Assembly: GCA_025352105.1 (NCBI GenBank)
Contig: JANXUB010000192.1
Location: 1 to 56,507 of the forward strand
From: Burkholderiales bacterium
GTDB taxonomy: Bacteria > Pseudomonadota > Gammaproteobacteria > Burkholderiales > Casimicrobiaceae
Direction: 5' to 3'
DNA length: 56,507 nt
Below are positions 34,788 through 44,225 of the stretch, in pieces. A program made the position numbers and the translations under genes. Each line of letters begins with the position of its first letter. The first letter of the stretch is position 1. The notes under the pieces are model-generated. The model ran no database searches and was not told the origin of the DNA. It saw nothing but the letters and a program-made list of their open reading frames with translations.

Positions 34788-35731
34788 GCCGCCACCTCAG
34801 CAGCGATAGCCGCTGGTTTCGGCAACATCGGAAATCCCAATCGCTCGCGACTCGCGACGTAACTCTCCGCTACCGTTCGCGCCAGATTGCGGATGCGTCC
34901 CATGTACGCCGCCCGTTCGGTCACCGAAATCGCGCCGCGCGCATCGAGCAGGTTGAACGTGTGTGCCGCCTTGAGCACCTGCTCATACGCGGGGAGCGCG
35001 AGCTGCTTTTCCATGAGCAATTTAGCCTCGGCTTCGTAGTCGCCAAAGTGGCGGAACAGCGCGTCAGCATCACTGTATTCGAAGTTATACGTCGATTGCT
35101 CAACTTCGTTCTGGTGAAACACATCGCGGTAATACAGCGTGCGCGTCGCGCCAACTGCGCCCGCAGTTCCTGAAGGTTCCTCCCATTGCGTCCACACCAG
35201 ATCGTAAACGTTGTCGACGCCCTGCAAATACATGATCAGGCGCTCAAGCCCGAATGTGATCTCGCCTGTGATCGGCTTGCATGGCAGGCCGCCGACTTGC
35301 TGAAAGTAGGTGAACTGCGTGACTTCCATGCCATTCATCCACACTTCCCAGCCGAGGCCCCATGCGCCGAGCGTCGGGTTCTCCCAATCGTCCTCGACGA
35401 AGCGAACGTCGTTCTCCTGCAGGTCGAACCCGAGCGCTGTAAGCGAGCCGAGATACAAATCAAGAATGTTGGGCGGCGACGGTTTCAGTACGACCTGATA
35501 TTGGTAGTAGTGCTGCAACCGATTTGGGTTTTCGCCATAGCGGCCATCTTTTGGACGACGCGACGGTTGCACGTAAGCCGCGCGCCACGGCTCGGGCCCG
35601 AGCGCGCGCAGAAACGTGGCGGTGTGCGATGTACCAGCGCCAACTTCCATGTCGTAGGGCTGAATCAGAGCGCAGCCCTGATCGTTCCAGTAGGTTTGCA
35701 GGCGGAGGATGGCTTCTTGAAAAGTAATCAT
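34784..35731 (-). CDS. glyQ: Glycine--tRNA ligase alpha subunit
   Basis: A 315-residue class II aminoacyl-tRNA synthetase subunit holding the catalytic site for glycyl-adenylate formation. Strong family blocks are [80 protein letters not shown] and [13 protein letters not shown]. The ATG at 35731 gives the canonical N-terminus; the ATG-like codon 18 bp upstream is not used. It overlaps glyS by 4 bp. Confidence 0.98.
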   Translation of the reverse strand: MITFQEAILRLQTYWNDQGCALIQPYDMEVGAGTSHTATFLRALGPEPWRAAYVQPSRRPKDGRYGENPNRLQHYYQYQVVLKPSPPNILDLYLGSLTALGFDLQENDVRFVEDDWENPTLGAWGLGWEVWMNGMEVTQFTYFQQVGGLPCKPITGEITFGLERLIMYLQGVDNVYDLVWTQWEEPSGTAGAVGATRTLYYRDVFHQNEVEQSTYNFEYSDADALFRHFGDYEAEAKLLMEKQLALPAYEQVLKAAHTFNLLDARGAISVTERAAYMGRIRNLARTVAESYVASRERLGFPMLPKPAAIAAEVAA

Positions 35732-35805
35732 TAGGGTCGTGATGTACACGCTAGCCTGTTCGCAGAAAAACTTGCGAGAGGCAACAATGGAAAGGTTTAG
35801 CTATT

Positions 35806-36945
35806 TTATTGTTTGTCTAAGCTGCGGCGAGAGAAATAAGGCTTCTCGATCACATGAAACGAAGCGAGGGAGATCAGCCAGGTCACCACCATCAGCCCCA
35901 AGAGATAAAGCGCGACTGCCACGGAGTTTGGCAACGTTTCCAGTCGTCCTGGCAACCCCAGCAACTGGCCAAACGCGATCAGCACCAGCAAGTGCCACAG
36001 ATAAATTGAGTAGGATATGCGACCGATGTAGCGCCCGGTTCGCATGAACAGGTTGTCACCCAGCCTGTCACCTAATGCGTGCTCCGCCGTCTTAAGTAGC
36101 AATGCGCCGGACACAAACGCGAAGGCAACGGCGTGCCACTCGAACGGCCCGAACCCGCTGATTTGGAGGCGCGCAGCGGAAGCGGTGGTCCATGCGTAGA
36201 CAAAATTGACTGTGACATAGGAGACGCCAAAGACCCACCACGGTGTCTTTTGAATCGCTGCGCGCCAGTCGTTTTGCTTCAAAGCGCAAATCGCACCTGT
36301 CGCGAAGAAAAGTGTGTACGCTGCGCCGCGAAGGCTCGTGGCTTTGAGCAACGCCATCGCCAGCAGGCCACACACGAGTACCGCAGTCACTCGCTGTTGC
36401 TGCGTACTGCCAAGCGTTTTCGCGCACCACGCCACGATGGGAAGCGCCAAATAAAACAGCCATTCGGCTTGCAGCGACCAAGTGACAATCAGCAGATGAT
36501 GCGTGTCATCACGCCGAAACCAGTTCAGGAAAAGTGCGTTCTCAAGCCAGCGTAGCGCCGGGTTTTCGGGCGTTTGCCCAGCGAGCATGAGCATGCCCAG
36601 TGCGACAAGCAGCGCCAGCCATGCGCCGGGAAGCGTTCGCCATGCGCGATCCGTTAGGTACGGTCGCAGTCGTGCGTTTTGCACGACCAGCCAGCGCTGA
36701 GAAAGCAGATAGCCACTCAAGACAAAGAATAGATACACCCCGTGCTGCGAGTGATACACCCACATCCAGACGCCCTCGTCCCAGCTTCTCGCTGCCGAGA
36801 CGGGGAACAATTCGAAGTCACGCTGATATTGCCACGTGCCGATCGCCCAAACGAAATGCATCGCGCAGGTCAAACAAATCGCCAATGCCCGCAGCAGATC
36901 AAGGCCCGCATTTCGACTAGCAAACGCGGCCCGGACGGCGCTCAT
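35806..36945 (-). CDS. OafA/YrhL-type membrane acyltransferase (acyltransferase 3 family)
   Basis: A 379-residue multi-pass membrane protein. The first helix contains the family RALAI...AMHF block with its conserved His, followed by SGYLLSQRW, and a cytoplasmic Arg-rich loop RPYLTDRAWRTLPG; the last helix ends FHVIEKPYFSRR. About ten hydrophobic helices are visible. Such enzymes O-acetylate surface sugars, LPS or other exported compounds. It stands between lnt and glyQ, genes that are normally adjacent in this group, so it looks like an insertion. The substrate is unknown. Confidence 0.88.
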   Translation of the reverse strand: MSAVRAAFASRNAGLDLLRALAICLTCAMHFVWAIGTWQYQRDFELFPVSAARSWDEGVWMWVYHSQHGVYLFFVLSGYLLSQRWLVVQNARLRPYLTDRAWRTLPGAWLALLVALGMLMLAGQTPENPALRWLENALFLNWFRRDDTHHLLIVTWSLQAEWLFYLALPIVAWCAKTLGSTQQQRVTAVLVCGLLAMALLKATSLRGAAYTLFFATGAICALKQNDWRAAIQKTPWWVFGVSYVTVNFVYAWTTASAARLQISGFGPFEWHAVAFAFVSGALLLKTAEHALGDRLGDNLFMRTGRYIGRISYSIYLWHLLVLIAFGQLLGLPGRLETLPNSVAVALYLLGLMVVTWLISLASFHVIEKPYFSRRSLDKQ

Positions 36946-36960
36946 GCCAAGGCGCTCACG

Positions 36961-38502
36961 CTAGCTTCCGCGTCTTAAGCGCTGCCCGGTTCCAATACCG
37001 ATCCCAGCGAGACAAATTAGCAAGATGGGTAAATCGCCCCACGCGGTGTACGGCGTGTAGCCTTTACGGCCTTGCACGGTTGTTTCCAGAATGCCTTCAG
37101 TGAAAGGTTCCAGCCGTTGCGTGACGCGGCCCTTCTCGTCAATCACCGCCGTGATACCGGTGTTGTTCGCGCGCAGCATGGGGCGCGCGAATTCGATTGC
37201 GCGCATTTGCGAGAGTTGCAAATGCTGCTCAGCCGCTGCGCTCTTGCCGAACCAGGCGTCGTTACTGATGTTCACGAGCAGCGTCGCGTCGGGCAAAGTG
37301 CGGTAAACATCACGCGAAAAAGCGTCCTCGTAACAGATGGAAATGCCGAGCGATTGGCCGTTCAACTTCATCACGGGTTGCAGTGCGTCACCACTCGAAA
37401 AATCGCTCATTGGAATGGAGAGATTGGCGTAAAACCACCCGAGGAGTCCACGCAACGGCATGTATTCGCCGAACGGCACGAGATGCGCCTTACGGTATTG
37501 CTGCGCGGGATCAACACCGAGCGAGACGGCCCCGTTGTAGAACTTGCCCTGCTCCTGCAATGGCACGCCGATGACAAGGTTTGCGTTTTTCGCCCTCGCC
37601 GTCGCTTCGAGCCGCGCGATGTATTCGGGCGGAATACGCGAAAGCGGTGCTGGAAAAGCAGTCTCCGGCAGGATGATGAGTTCGCCCTTCGCGCGGTTGA
37701 TCAGCCGCTCGTACATCACCAGTGTGTCAGCGAATTTTTCGGGCTCCCACTTCATGGACTGCGGGACGTTGCCTTGGAGCAAAGAAACTTTGACCGGGTT
37801 GCCAGTGGGCTCGGAAAACGACAGATCGCCAATCGCGTAGCTGATGGTCACGACGCCGAACAGTCCTGCCAACACCAGTTCTGATCGCAAATCCAGTCTG
37901 AACAACCGCCAACCGATACCGCGCCGGGCTGAGGCATCCGGCTTGACAATCCACGACAGCACGAGCGATAGCAACACCGAGAGAAACACGACGACAAAGC
38001 TGGCACCGAACGATCCAAACAGCGCGCCCATTCCTTTCATCAAGCCAAGAGGCGCTTGCGATACGCCCACGCTCAGCCACTCAAACCCCGTGAAAAAATG
38101 TGCCCGCAAATACTCGGCAAACGTCCACGTTGACGCAAACACAAACGCGAAGAACCACGGATTTTTTGGTTTCGCCCAAGCGGTGAACGCGCCCGCGAGC
38201 ATCGGATAGAGTGCGAGAAATGCGCAGAACAAAAACGCCGCCAGCCACGCCATCGGCAACGGCATGCCGCCAAACTCGTTCAGGCTGATTCGCACCCATG
38301 ACACACCCGCAAGAAAGTAGCCAAGGCCAAACAAGAACCCGATCAACGCGCCACGCCGGAGCGTTGGCGCACGCCCAATCAGCGACGCGAGAATGGCGAA
38401 TCCGACAAACGGAAACCACCACCAGCCCATCGGCGCGAAGCCCAGCCACGCCGTGAGCGCCCCTGCCGCAGCGGCGACAGGAATCGACCAGCGGGCGATC
38501 AA
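36961..38502 (-). CDS. lnt: Apolipoprotein N-acyltransferase
   Basis: A 513-residue inner-membrane enzyme adding the third acyl chain to lipoproteins. N-terminal helices (about 1-225) precede the nitrilase-type domain with the catalytic triad Glu280 (ILPETAFP), Lys338 (YRKAHLVPFGEY) and Cys390 (GISICYEDAF), and NISNDAWFGKS. A final helix closes the protein. The start is a TTG whose bases overlap the corC stop (TTGA), giving translational coupling. Confidence 0.96.
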   Translation of the reverse strand: MIARWSIPVAAAAGALTAWLGFAPMGWWWFPFVGFAILASLIGRAPTLRRGALIGFLFGLGYFLAGVSWVRISLNEFGGMPLPMAWLAAFLFCAFLALYPMLAGAFTAWAKPKNPWFFAFVFASTWTFAEYLRAHFFTGFEWLSVGVSQAPLGLMKGMGALFGSFGASFVVVFLSVLLSLVLSWIVKPDASARRGIGWRLFRLDLRSELVLAGLFGVVTISYAIGDLSFSEPTGNPVKVSLLQGNVPQSMKWEPEKFADTLVMYERLINRAKGELIILPETAFPAPLSRIPPEYIARLEATARAKNANLVIGVPLQEQGKFYNGAVSLGVDPAQQYRKAHLVPFGEYMPLRGLLGWFYANLSIPMSDFSSGDALQPVMKLNGQSLGISICYEDAFSRDVYRTLPDATLLVNISNDAWFGKSAAAEQHLQLSQMRAIEFARPMLRANNTGITAVIDEKGRVTQRLEPFTEGILETTVQGRKGYTPYTAWGDLPILLICLAGIGIGTGQRLRRGS

Positions 38503-39326
38503 GCCCGCTCTACCGTCATCAACCAGACGCGTCGTCCATCAGCCCGCAGCACTGTGAATTTCAACCCGCCGAGCACGACCGATTCGCCACGATGAGGTAC
38601 GCGTGCAAACGCCTGAGTGAGCAGACCGCCAACCGTACCTGAGTCGTCATCACTGAACTCGGTGCCGAATTTTTCGTTGAACGCGTCGATTTCGGTTGAA
38701 GCCTTGACGCGCCACCGCGTCGCAGTCTCGGCAATGATGTTGTCGGCTTCTTCGTCGTAGTCGTATTCGTCGATGATTTCGCCCACGATTTGTTCGAGCA
38801 CGTCTTCGATGGTGACCAGGCCCGCAACCGAGCCGTGCTCATCAATGACAATTGCCATGTGATTTCGCTGCGAGCGAAACTCGCGGAGCAGCACATTCAG
38901 CCGCTTCGTCTCCGGCACAAACACGGGCGCGCGCAGCACGGCCTTGAGCGAGAACGCCTCGGCATTGACCAAGTACGCGAGCAAATCCTTGGCGAGCAGC
39001 ACGCCCACCACTTCGTCACGATCCGCACCAATCACGGGGTAGCGCGAATGGCGCGTCTCGACCATCTCGGTAATGATCGCGGCGGGATCATCGTCGATCT
39101 CGATCACGTCCATTTGCGAGCGCGGCACCATGACGTCCGACACGGTCATTTCGGCGACTTCAAGCGCCCCCTCGAATATCGACAGCGCATCGGCGTCGAG
39201 CAGCTTGCGTTCGTGCGCATCGCGCAGCATGTCGAGCAGGTCATCGCGATCCTCCGGCGCCCCGGAGAGCATCGTCGACAGGCGCTCAAAGAGCGTTGGT
39301 TTTGAGCGTGGTTCAGCTTCGCTCAT
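38499..39326 (-). CDS. corC: CorC/HlyC-type CBS-domain protein (Mg/Co efflux or Lnt-associated)
   Basis: A 275-residue cytosolic protein with a leading SEAEPRSKPTLFERLSTMLSG segment, two CBS domains (about 65-185, with VSDVMVPRSQMDVIEI and VTIEDVLEQIVGEI) and a C-terminal CorC_HlyC domain (about 200-275). It is annotated as a magnesium/cobalt efflux factor, and its position before lnt is highly conserved. The start ATG at 39326 matches the family; the frame extends to 39386 but enters repeat copy 4. Confidence 0.92.
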   Translation of the reverse strand: MSEAEPRSKPTLFERLSTMLSGAPEDRDDLLDMLRDAHERKLLDADALSIFEGALEVAEMTVSDVMVPRSQMDVIEIDDDPAAIITEMVETRHSRYPVIGADRDEVVGVLLAKDLLAYLVNAEAFSLKAVLRAPVFVPETKRLNVLLREFRSQRNHMAIVIDEHGSVAGLVTIEDVLEQIVGEIIDEYDYDEEADNIIAETATRWRVKASTEIDAFNEKFGTEFSDDDSGTVGGLLTQAFARVPHRGESVVLGGLKFTVLRADGRRVWLMTVERA

Positions 39327-39365
39327 AAACGATAAACCGGCGCTGTTGATACGCAACAGCTTTTT

Positions 39366-39473
39366 CTTGCAACGACCACTGCGCATGGGCTAACTGCCGA
39401 ATAGTTAAACAATCGACCTGAAGCGTTTTTCACGTGCAGCCCCAATGCAATCGTGCTTTTAGCAAAAAAGCTG
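39366..39473 (+). repeat. 107-bp structured intergenic repeat, copy 4 (108 bp)
   Basis: It fills the gap between ybeY and corC. GGGCTAACTG is at 39387, TCGAC at 39413-39417, GCAGCCCCAATGCA at 39436-39449, and the end is GCTTTTAGCAAAAAAGCTG at 39473. A CTGC/GCAG inner stem can form. It lies in the transcribed spacer of an operon-like run, so it would be part of the mRNA in antisense orientation. Confidence 0.8.
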
Positions 39474-39484
39474 ATGAACACAAA

Positions 39485-39943
39485 TCATTCAATTTCATAC
39501 GGGTTTTTTATACGAAATCGGCGCAACAGCGCAATCTCGATGGCTTCCATAGCTGACGCGTCAGTCTCGTTTTCGTGATCAAAACCCTGAGCATGCAACA
39601 TGCCATGCAGCACCATGTGGCCATGATGTGCCGCGACCGGTTTCTTCTGTTCACGGGCTTCGCGGGCGATGACGGGCGCACAGATCACGATGTCGGCCGA
39701 ATAATTTCGCGCTGTTTTTGGCTGAAACGGCGACGGATCATGCACAAAAGTAAGCACGTTGGTCGCGTAATCCTTGCCGCGAAAATCACGATTGAGCGTG
39801 CGGCCTTCTTTTTCGTCAACATAGCGGATGGTCGCCTGGCCCCCGCCATCACGGTGCGCGGCCAGCGCCCATCGACGAACCTGCGCGCGTTCGGGCAGAT
39901 GCTTCGCGACCGAGGCGAATTGCACAGACACCGATAGCGTCAC
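39485..39943 (-). CDS. ybeY: Endoribonuclease YbeY
   Basis: A 152-residue zinc endoribonuclease involved in 16S rRNA 3'-end maturation and ribosome quality control. The metal motif HGMLHAQGFDH (His113, His117, His123) is intact; RGKDYATNVLTF is the other conserved block. The start is GTG at 39943, overlapping the phoH stop (GTGA). Confidence 0.97.
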   Translation of the reverse strand: MTLSVSVQFASVAKHLPERAQVRRWALAAHRDGGGQATIRYVDEKEGRTLNRDFRGKDYATNVLTFVHDPSPFQPKTARNYSADIVICAPVIAREAREQKKPVAAHHGHMVLHGMLHAQGFDHENETDASAMEAIEIALLRRFRIKNPYEIE

Positions 39944-40935
39944 GAATTGTCCTGTGAGCTCTGTCGCTCATACGCGTTCACGATTTTCTGCACTAGCGGA
40001 TGACGCACCACATCAACGCTGGTGAACCGGGTGAACGCAATCCCGGGCACGCCATGCAACACGTGCTGCGCATCATGCAAACCGCTCTTCTGATTCTTGT
40101 GCAAATCGTTTTGTGTGGGGTCGCCTGTGACCACCGTTTTGGTGCCGTAACCGATGCGCGTCAAAAACATTTTCATCTGCTCGGGCGTCGTGTTTTGTGC
40201 CTCATCGAGAATGATGAACGCGCCGTTTAACGTGCGCCCGCGCATGAAGGCAAGCGGCGCGACTTCGATGGTGCCGCGCTCCATGAGTTTCGTCGTTTTC
40301 TCCAACCCCATCAGCTCGAACAGCGCGTCGTACAACGGTCGCAGATACGGATCCACCTTCTGAATCAAATCACCGGGCAGAAAACCCAGCCGCTCGCCCG
40401 CCTCAACCGCCGGTCGAACCAGCACGATGCGCTTGATCAAATCACGCTCAAACGCATCTACCGCACAGGCAACGGCAAGAAAGGTTTTGCCCGTCCCGGC
40501 GGGGCCGATGCCAAACGTAATATCGTGATCGCGAATGTTTTGCAGATACGTCAGCTGCGTCGGCGTGCGCGCGGCGAGATCGGTGCGCTTGACCTTCAAG
40601 GGAATCGATGCGGCGGCGGCTTCGAGCTGCTCGACCGTCGAAACCGAATTTGGTGCGACCGACAATTTCAACTCCGCCAATGTGAGCTCAATATCCTCTT
40701 CTGTCAAATCGCGCTTGCCCTGCTTCGCCATGTAGCGAAAGCGTTCAATCGCCCGCTTTGCCGCCAGCGCCGCCGCCGCTTCGCCGTCGAAGCGCAGCAG
40801 ACCCACACGGCGATTGATGGTGATCGAGAAAGCAGCCGCAACCCGACGAATGTTGTCATCCATCGCGCCACACACGGTGGCCAGCGTCGCGTTATCAATG
40901 GGCTCGAGAGAAAGTTCGAGCGAGGTGGTAGTCAA
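39940..40935 (-). CDS. PhoH-like NTPase (YbeZ/PhoL)
   Basis: A 331-residue protein with an N-terminal KH-like region and a PhoH ATPase domain: Walker A GPAGTGKT (144-151) and Walker B FIILDEAQN. It is usually coupled to YbeY in RNA processing. The only convenient start is a TTG at 40935 without a good Shine-Dalgarno; the ATG at codon 25 (MDDNIRR) is an alternative. The order phoH-ybeY-corC-lnt is the standard betaproteobacterial one. Confidence 0.94.
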   Translation of the reverse strand: MTTTSLELSLEPIDNATLATVCGAMDDNIRRVAAAFSITINRRVGLLRFDGEAAAALAAKRAIERFRYMAKQGKRDLTEEDIELTLAELKLSVAPNSVSTVEQLEAAAASIPLKVKRTDLAARTPTQLTYLQNIRDHDITFGIGPAGTGKTFLAVACAVDAFERDLIKRIVLVRPAVEAGERLGFLPGDLIQKVDPYLRPLYDALFELMGLEKTTKLMERGTIEVAPLAFMRGRTLNGAFIILDEAQNTTPEQMKMFLTRIGYGTKTVVTGDPTQNDLHKNQKSGLHDAQHVLHGVPGIAFTRFTSVDVVRHPLVQKIVNAYERQSSQDNS

Positions 40936-41013
40936 ATGGGTGGTACTTTGGGTCGGAAGGCTTTATTTTCGGGCATTTGCGGCTGTGCTGCAAACAGCAT
41001 TCATGCCACGCCG

Positions 41014-43746
41014 CTAGCCTGTGTTTCGCAACCCGGCTGCCAGCCCATTAATCGTCAAGTGCAAAGCGCGCTTCGTACGCTCCTCGATATCGCCCGAGCG
41101 AACGCGGCGAATGAGCTCAATCTGCAAATGATTCAGCGGATCAAGGTACGGAAAGCGGTTGCGGATGGATCGCGCGAGCGTCGGGTTGTCGGCCAGCGGC
41201 GCCGCGCCAACGATTGATTCGTACGCATGTTTTGTGCGCTCCCACTCCGCGTGAATCTGGCCGCCGACGCGTTCTCGAATTGTGCGATCCTGCACTAGCG
41301 CGCCGTACGCAGCGGCAATTTGCATGTCAGTTTTGGCCAGCACCATGCCAAGGTTTGAGAGTACGGTGGCGAAGAAAGGCCAGTCTTTCGCCATCTGCCT
41401 GAGCGCGTCAATCACTGCGGGTTCTTCTTCAATCAATTGCGCAACGGCGCTGCCAAACCCGTACCAGCCGGGCAGTGACACGCGCGCCTGCGCCCAGCTA
41501 AACACCCACGGGATCGCACGCAAGTCTTCGATCCGCGTGCTGGCTTTTCGCGAAGCGGGTCGTGAGCCGATGTTGAGTTCGGCGATCTCCTTGATTGGCG
41601 TGCTTTCGCGGAAATAGGTGACGAAACCGTCATCGCCGTAAACCAGTGCGCGGTAGGAGGTGAACGCGTGGGCGCTAAGACGATCCGCAATGGCCTCAAA
41701 GCGCGTTTGCTGTACCGAATCTCCAGTGACGCTGGGCAGAAGCGTGCTCTCCAGCACAGCCGCCAGCAGCGTCTCAAGATTTCTTTGCGCGAGCTCCGGG
41801 TCACCGTATTTGCTGGAGATGATTTCGCCCTGTTCGGTGAGGCGCAAAAAGCCATTGACCGCACCGGCTGGCTGCGCACGGATCGCCTCATAGCTTGGCC
41901 CGCCACCGCGACCGACGCTGCCGCCGCGACCGTGGAACAAACAGAGGCGAACACCGTGTTTGGCGAAGCAAGTAACGAGTGCCTGCTGCGCGCGATACAG
42001 CGACCAGTTGGCGGTGAAATAGCCGCCGTCCTTGTTGCTGTCGCTATAGCCCAGCATGATTTCCTGCGCGTCGTTCTGCGCCTTGATCCAGCGGCGATAG
42101 AGCGGATGCGCAAACGCGGCGGTCATTACGGCAGGCGCGTTTTGCAAATCCTCAATCGTCTCGAACAACGGCACGATGGCCACCGCCAGATGCGGCACTT
42201 CGCCGCCGCGCGCAAGACCGACTTCCTTGCAAAGTGTGGCAACTTCGAGCAAATCCGAGAGCGATTCGCCCATCGAAATAATCATTCGCGGGAGCGCTGC
42301 CGCACCGAACCGCGCATGCACTTCGGCGGCTTTGCGAAAGATCGCGAGCTCCGAGAGCGCGGTTTCGGAGAGCTTCATGTACGGCGATGCGAGAAGCCTT
42401 GCGCTTTCGAGCTCACGGCTGAGCAGCGCGACTTTCTCGTCCTCGCTCAACGCGGCGTAATTTGCACACAACCCGCAACCTGCGAAGAGCTCGGTGATCA
42501 CCGATTCATGCACCGCAGAGTTCTGCCGCAAGTCCACCGGCGCGAGATGAAACCCGAATATTTGCACCGCCCGCTTGAGCGGCATCACGCGCGCGTCGGC
42601 GATCACACCCGAGCCGTGCTGCGCGAGCGATTCGGCGATGATTTCAAGATCATCCGACAGCTCATCGGGCGTGACGTACGGAGCCGCGTCGGGGTTGTGC
42701 GGCTTGCGAGCGGTCGTCTCGCCCGTCACGCTGCGATAGGTTGCAGCGAGGCGACTGTAAATGCCGGTGAGCGCGCGACGATAGGGCTCGTCCACACGAA
42801 AACGCGACGCGTCGCCCGCGCGTTCGGCGAGATCGTTCAGCGCGGGCGACACCTCAACCAGACGGCTCGACATCGCGAGCTCCGCCCCCAGCGCATGAAC
42901 CTCGGCAAGGTAATGCGACAGCGCCAATTCGGATTGCGTGTCGATCACATAGTCGAGCGTGTCGGCGTTCACGAACGGATTGCCATCGCGATCACCGCCG
43001 ATCCACATACCAATTTTCAGGAAGGCTGGGAGTTGCGCCAGCGTGCCGTCATGCGCTTCGAGCGCGACTAACGTATTGCCTGTGAGGCGCGGCACTTCGG
43101 ACAAAAAACTCGCGCGGAAATAGTTAAGCGCGTTGTCGATTTCGTCGCGCACACGGAGCTTGGTCAAACGCAGCATCGCAGTTTGCCACAGCTGCAAAAT
43201 CATGCGGTGCAGATGCGCTTCCCGGTCATCCTCGTCAAGCGCTAACGCTTTGGCAATCGCGCGCTCAGCATCCAGCGTGCTTTGCCGTTTGATCTCGGTG
43301 GGGTGCGCGGTGAGCGTCGGACTGATGTTCGCTCGCGCCAGGCAATGCCAGATTTCATTGCCACTGATGCTGGCCAATTTCAGGTGATCAAACGCCGCCG
43401 CCAGCGAGCCCGGTTGTGGCGCGGATCCGCTCTTTTTGTGATGACGGCGACGACGATTTTGCTGAACGTCCTCCGCGATATTGGCGAGGTGCGAGAAGTA
43501 GGTAAACGCGCGCACGACATCAAGCGCTTCTTCCACGCTCAAGTCAGTGAGCGTGGCGTCCAGCAGGCGATGCGACGCGCCTTCGCGATGAAAGCGCACC
43601 GATTCCTGACGAATCGATTCCACCTTGTCGAATGTCGCGTCGCCGCGCTGCGCGCGAATCACGTCACCAAGCAGACGGCCCAGCAGGCGAGTGTCGGCTT
43701 TGAGGGGGGCGTCTTTGTCTTCGACGGGGGGCGTTTGGTTGTTCAT
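41014..43746 (-). CDS. ppc: Phosphoenolpyruvate carboxylase
   Basis: A 910-residue anaplerotic enzyme making oxaloacetate from PEP and bicarbonate. The catalytic His148 lies in LTAHPTEIKRQS; GYSDSNKDGGY and the mobile loop FHGRGGSVGRGGGP are intact; the C-terminus ends NTG as in all active Ppc. KMWIGGDRDGNPFV-type segment GMWIGGDRDGNPFV is present. The ATG at 43746 gives the usual length; a frame to 43797 has no support. Confidence 0.97.
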   Translation of the reverse strand: MNNQTPPVEDKDAPLKADTRLLGRLLGDVIRAQRGDATFDKVESIRQESVRFHREGASHRLLDATLTDLSVEEALDVVRAFTYFSHLANIAEDVQQNRRRRHHKKSGSAPQPGSLAAAFDHLKLASISGNEIWHCLARANISPTLTAHPTEIKRQSTLDAERAIAKALALDEDDREAHLHRMILQLWQTAMLRLTKLRVRDEIDNALNYFRASFLSEVPRLTGNTLVALEAHDGTLAQLPAFLKIGMWIGGDRDGNPFVNADTLDYVIDTQSELALSHYLAEVHALGAELAMSSRLVEVSPALNDLAERAGDASRFRVDEPYRRALTGIYSRLAATYRSVTGETTARKPHNPDAAPYVTPDELSDDLEIIAESLAQHGSGVIADARVMPLKRAVQIFGFHLAPVDLRQNSAVHESVITELFAGCGLCANYAALSEDEKVALLSRELESARLLASPYMKLSETALSELAIFRKAAEVHARFGAAALPRMIISMGESLSDLLEVATLCKEVGLARGGEVPHLAVAIVPLFETIEDLQNAPAVMTAAFAHPLYRRWIKAQNDAQEIMLGYSDSNKDGGYFTANWSLYRAQQALVTCFAKHGVRLCLFHGRGGSVGRGGGPSYEAIRAQPAGAVNGFLRLTEQGEIISSKYGDPELAQRNLETLLAAVLESTLLPSVTGDSVQQTRFEAIADRLSAHAFTSYRALVYGDDGFVTYFRESTPIKEIAELNIGSRPASRKASTRIEDLRAIPWVFSWAQARVSLPGWYGFGSAVAQLIEEEPAVIDALRQMAKDWPFFATVLSNLGMVLAKTDMQIAAAYGALVQDRTIRERVGGQIHAEWERTKHAYESIVGAAPLADNPTLARSIRNRFPYLDPLNHLQIELIRRVRSGDIEERTKRALHLTINGLAAGLRNTG

Positions 43747-44225
43747 CGAAGCATTATGCTGCACTGCGGAACTACCGCAGACTACCCGTTTCCGCAAAAG
43801 TCATCCTCGTAAAAATATCAATCAGCTTTTTGCGAAAACCTTTATCGAGAAGGCGCTGCGCGGATACATTTTCATTAGTCGACAAGGCCGGGAATCGACG
43901 TTTAGCCCCTATGAATTGGGGCGGTCAGCAGAAAGCTGTGTGCACCCGCGAGTCTTTCGCCTTTACAAATCAATTCGTCAGGAATTCATAAAAATCAGTT
44001 TCCTGTCCAAGTGGCGCTCGGCGCGAACACCCATGTCGCCGAGCTTTTGCAGACCCGCTGCCGCGGTTCGTCGTTCGTCGTTCGGCGATTTGTCCGTCAA
44101 AGCGAGCCTGTCAAATGCAACCCCACTACGATTGGTAGCGGATATCGCGACCGTTTGCCTGACGTTTGACCGATCTTTTTCCGGCGATGACACTGCGATT
44201 GTTTTGAACGTCGGCGGCAAACAAC
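43747..44225. other. 479-bp divergent intergenic region between ppc and the ceramidase-like gene
   Basis: It holds repeat copy 5 (43823-43929) and must contain the promoters of both flanking genes. Between 43930 and 44225 I see no convincing gene: the open frames on either strand lack ribosome sites and family features. Confidence 0.6.
43823..43929 (-). repeat. 107-bp structured intergenic repeat, copy 5
   Basis: On the minus strand it starts GCTGA, has GGGGCTAA beginning at 43909, GTCGACT at 43883-43877 and ends GCAAAAAGCTG at 43823. Its hairpin pairs GTCGA with TCGAC. Spacing of all blocks equals that of copy 2, although most of the sequence between them differs. Confidence 0.65.

Noticed and set aside
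41668-43071. 467-codon open frame antisense to ppc
   Set aside because: A shadow of a GC-rich gene; ppc motifs are complete on the minus strand and this product has no recognisable domain.
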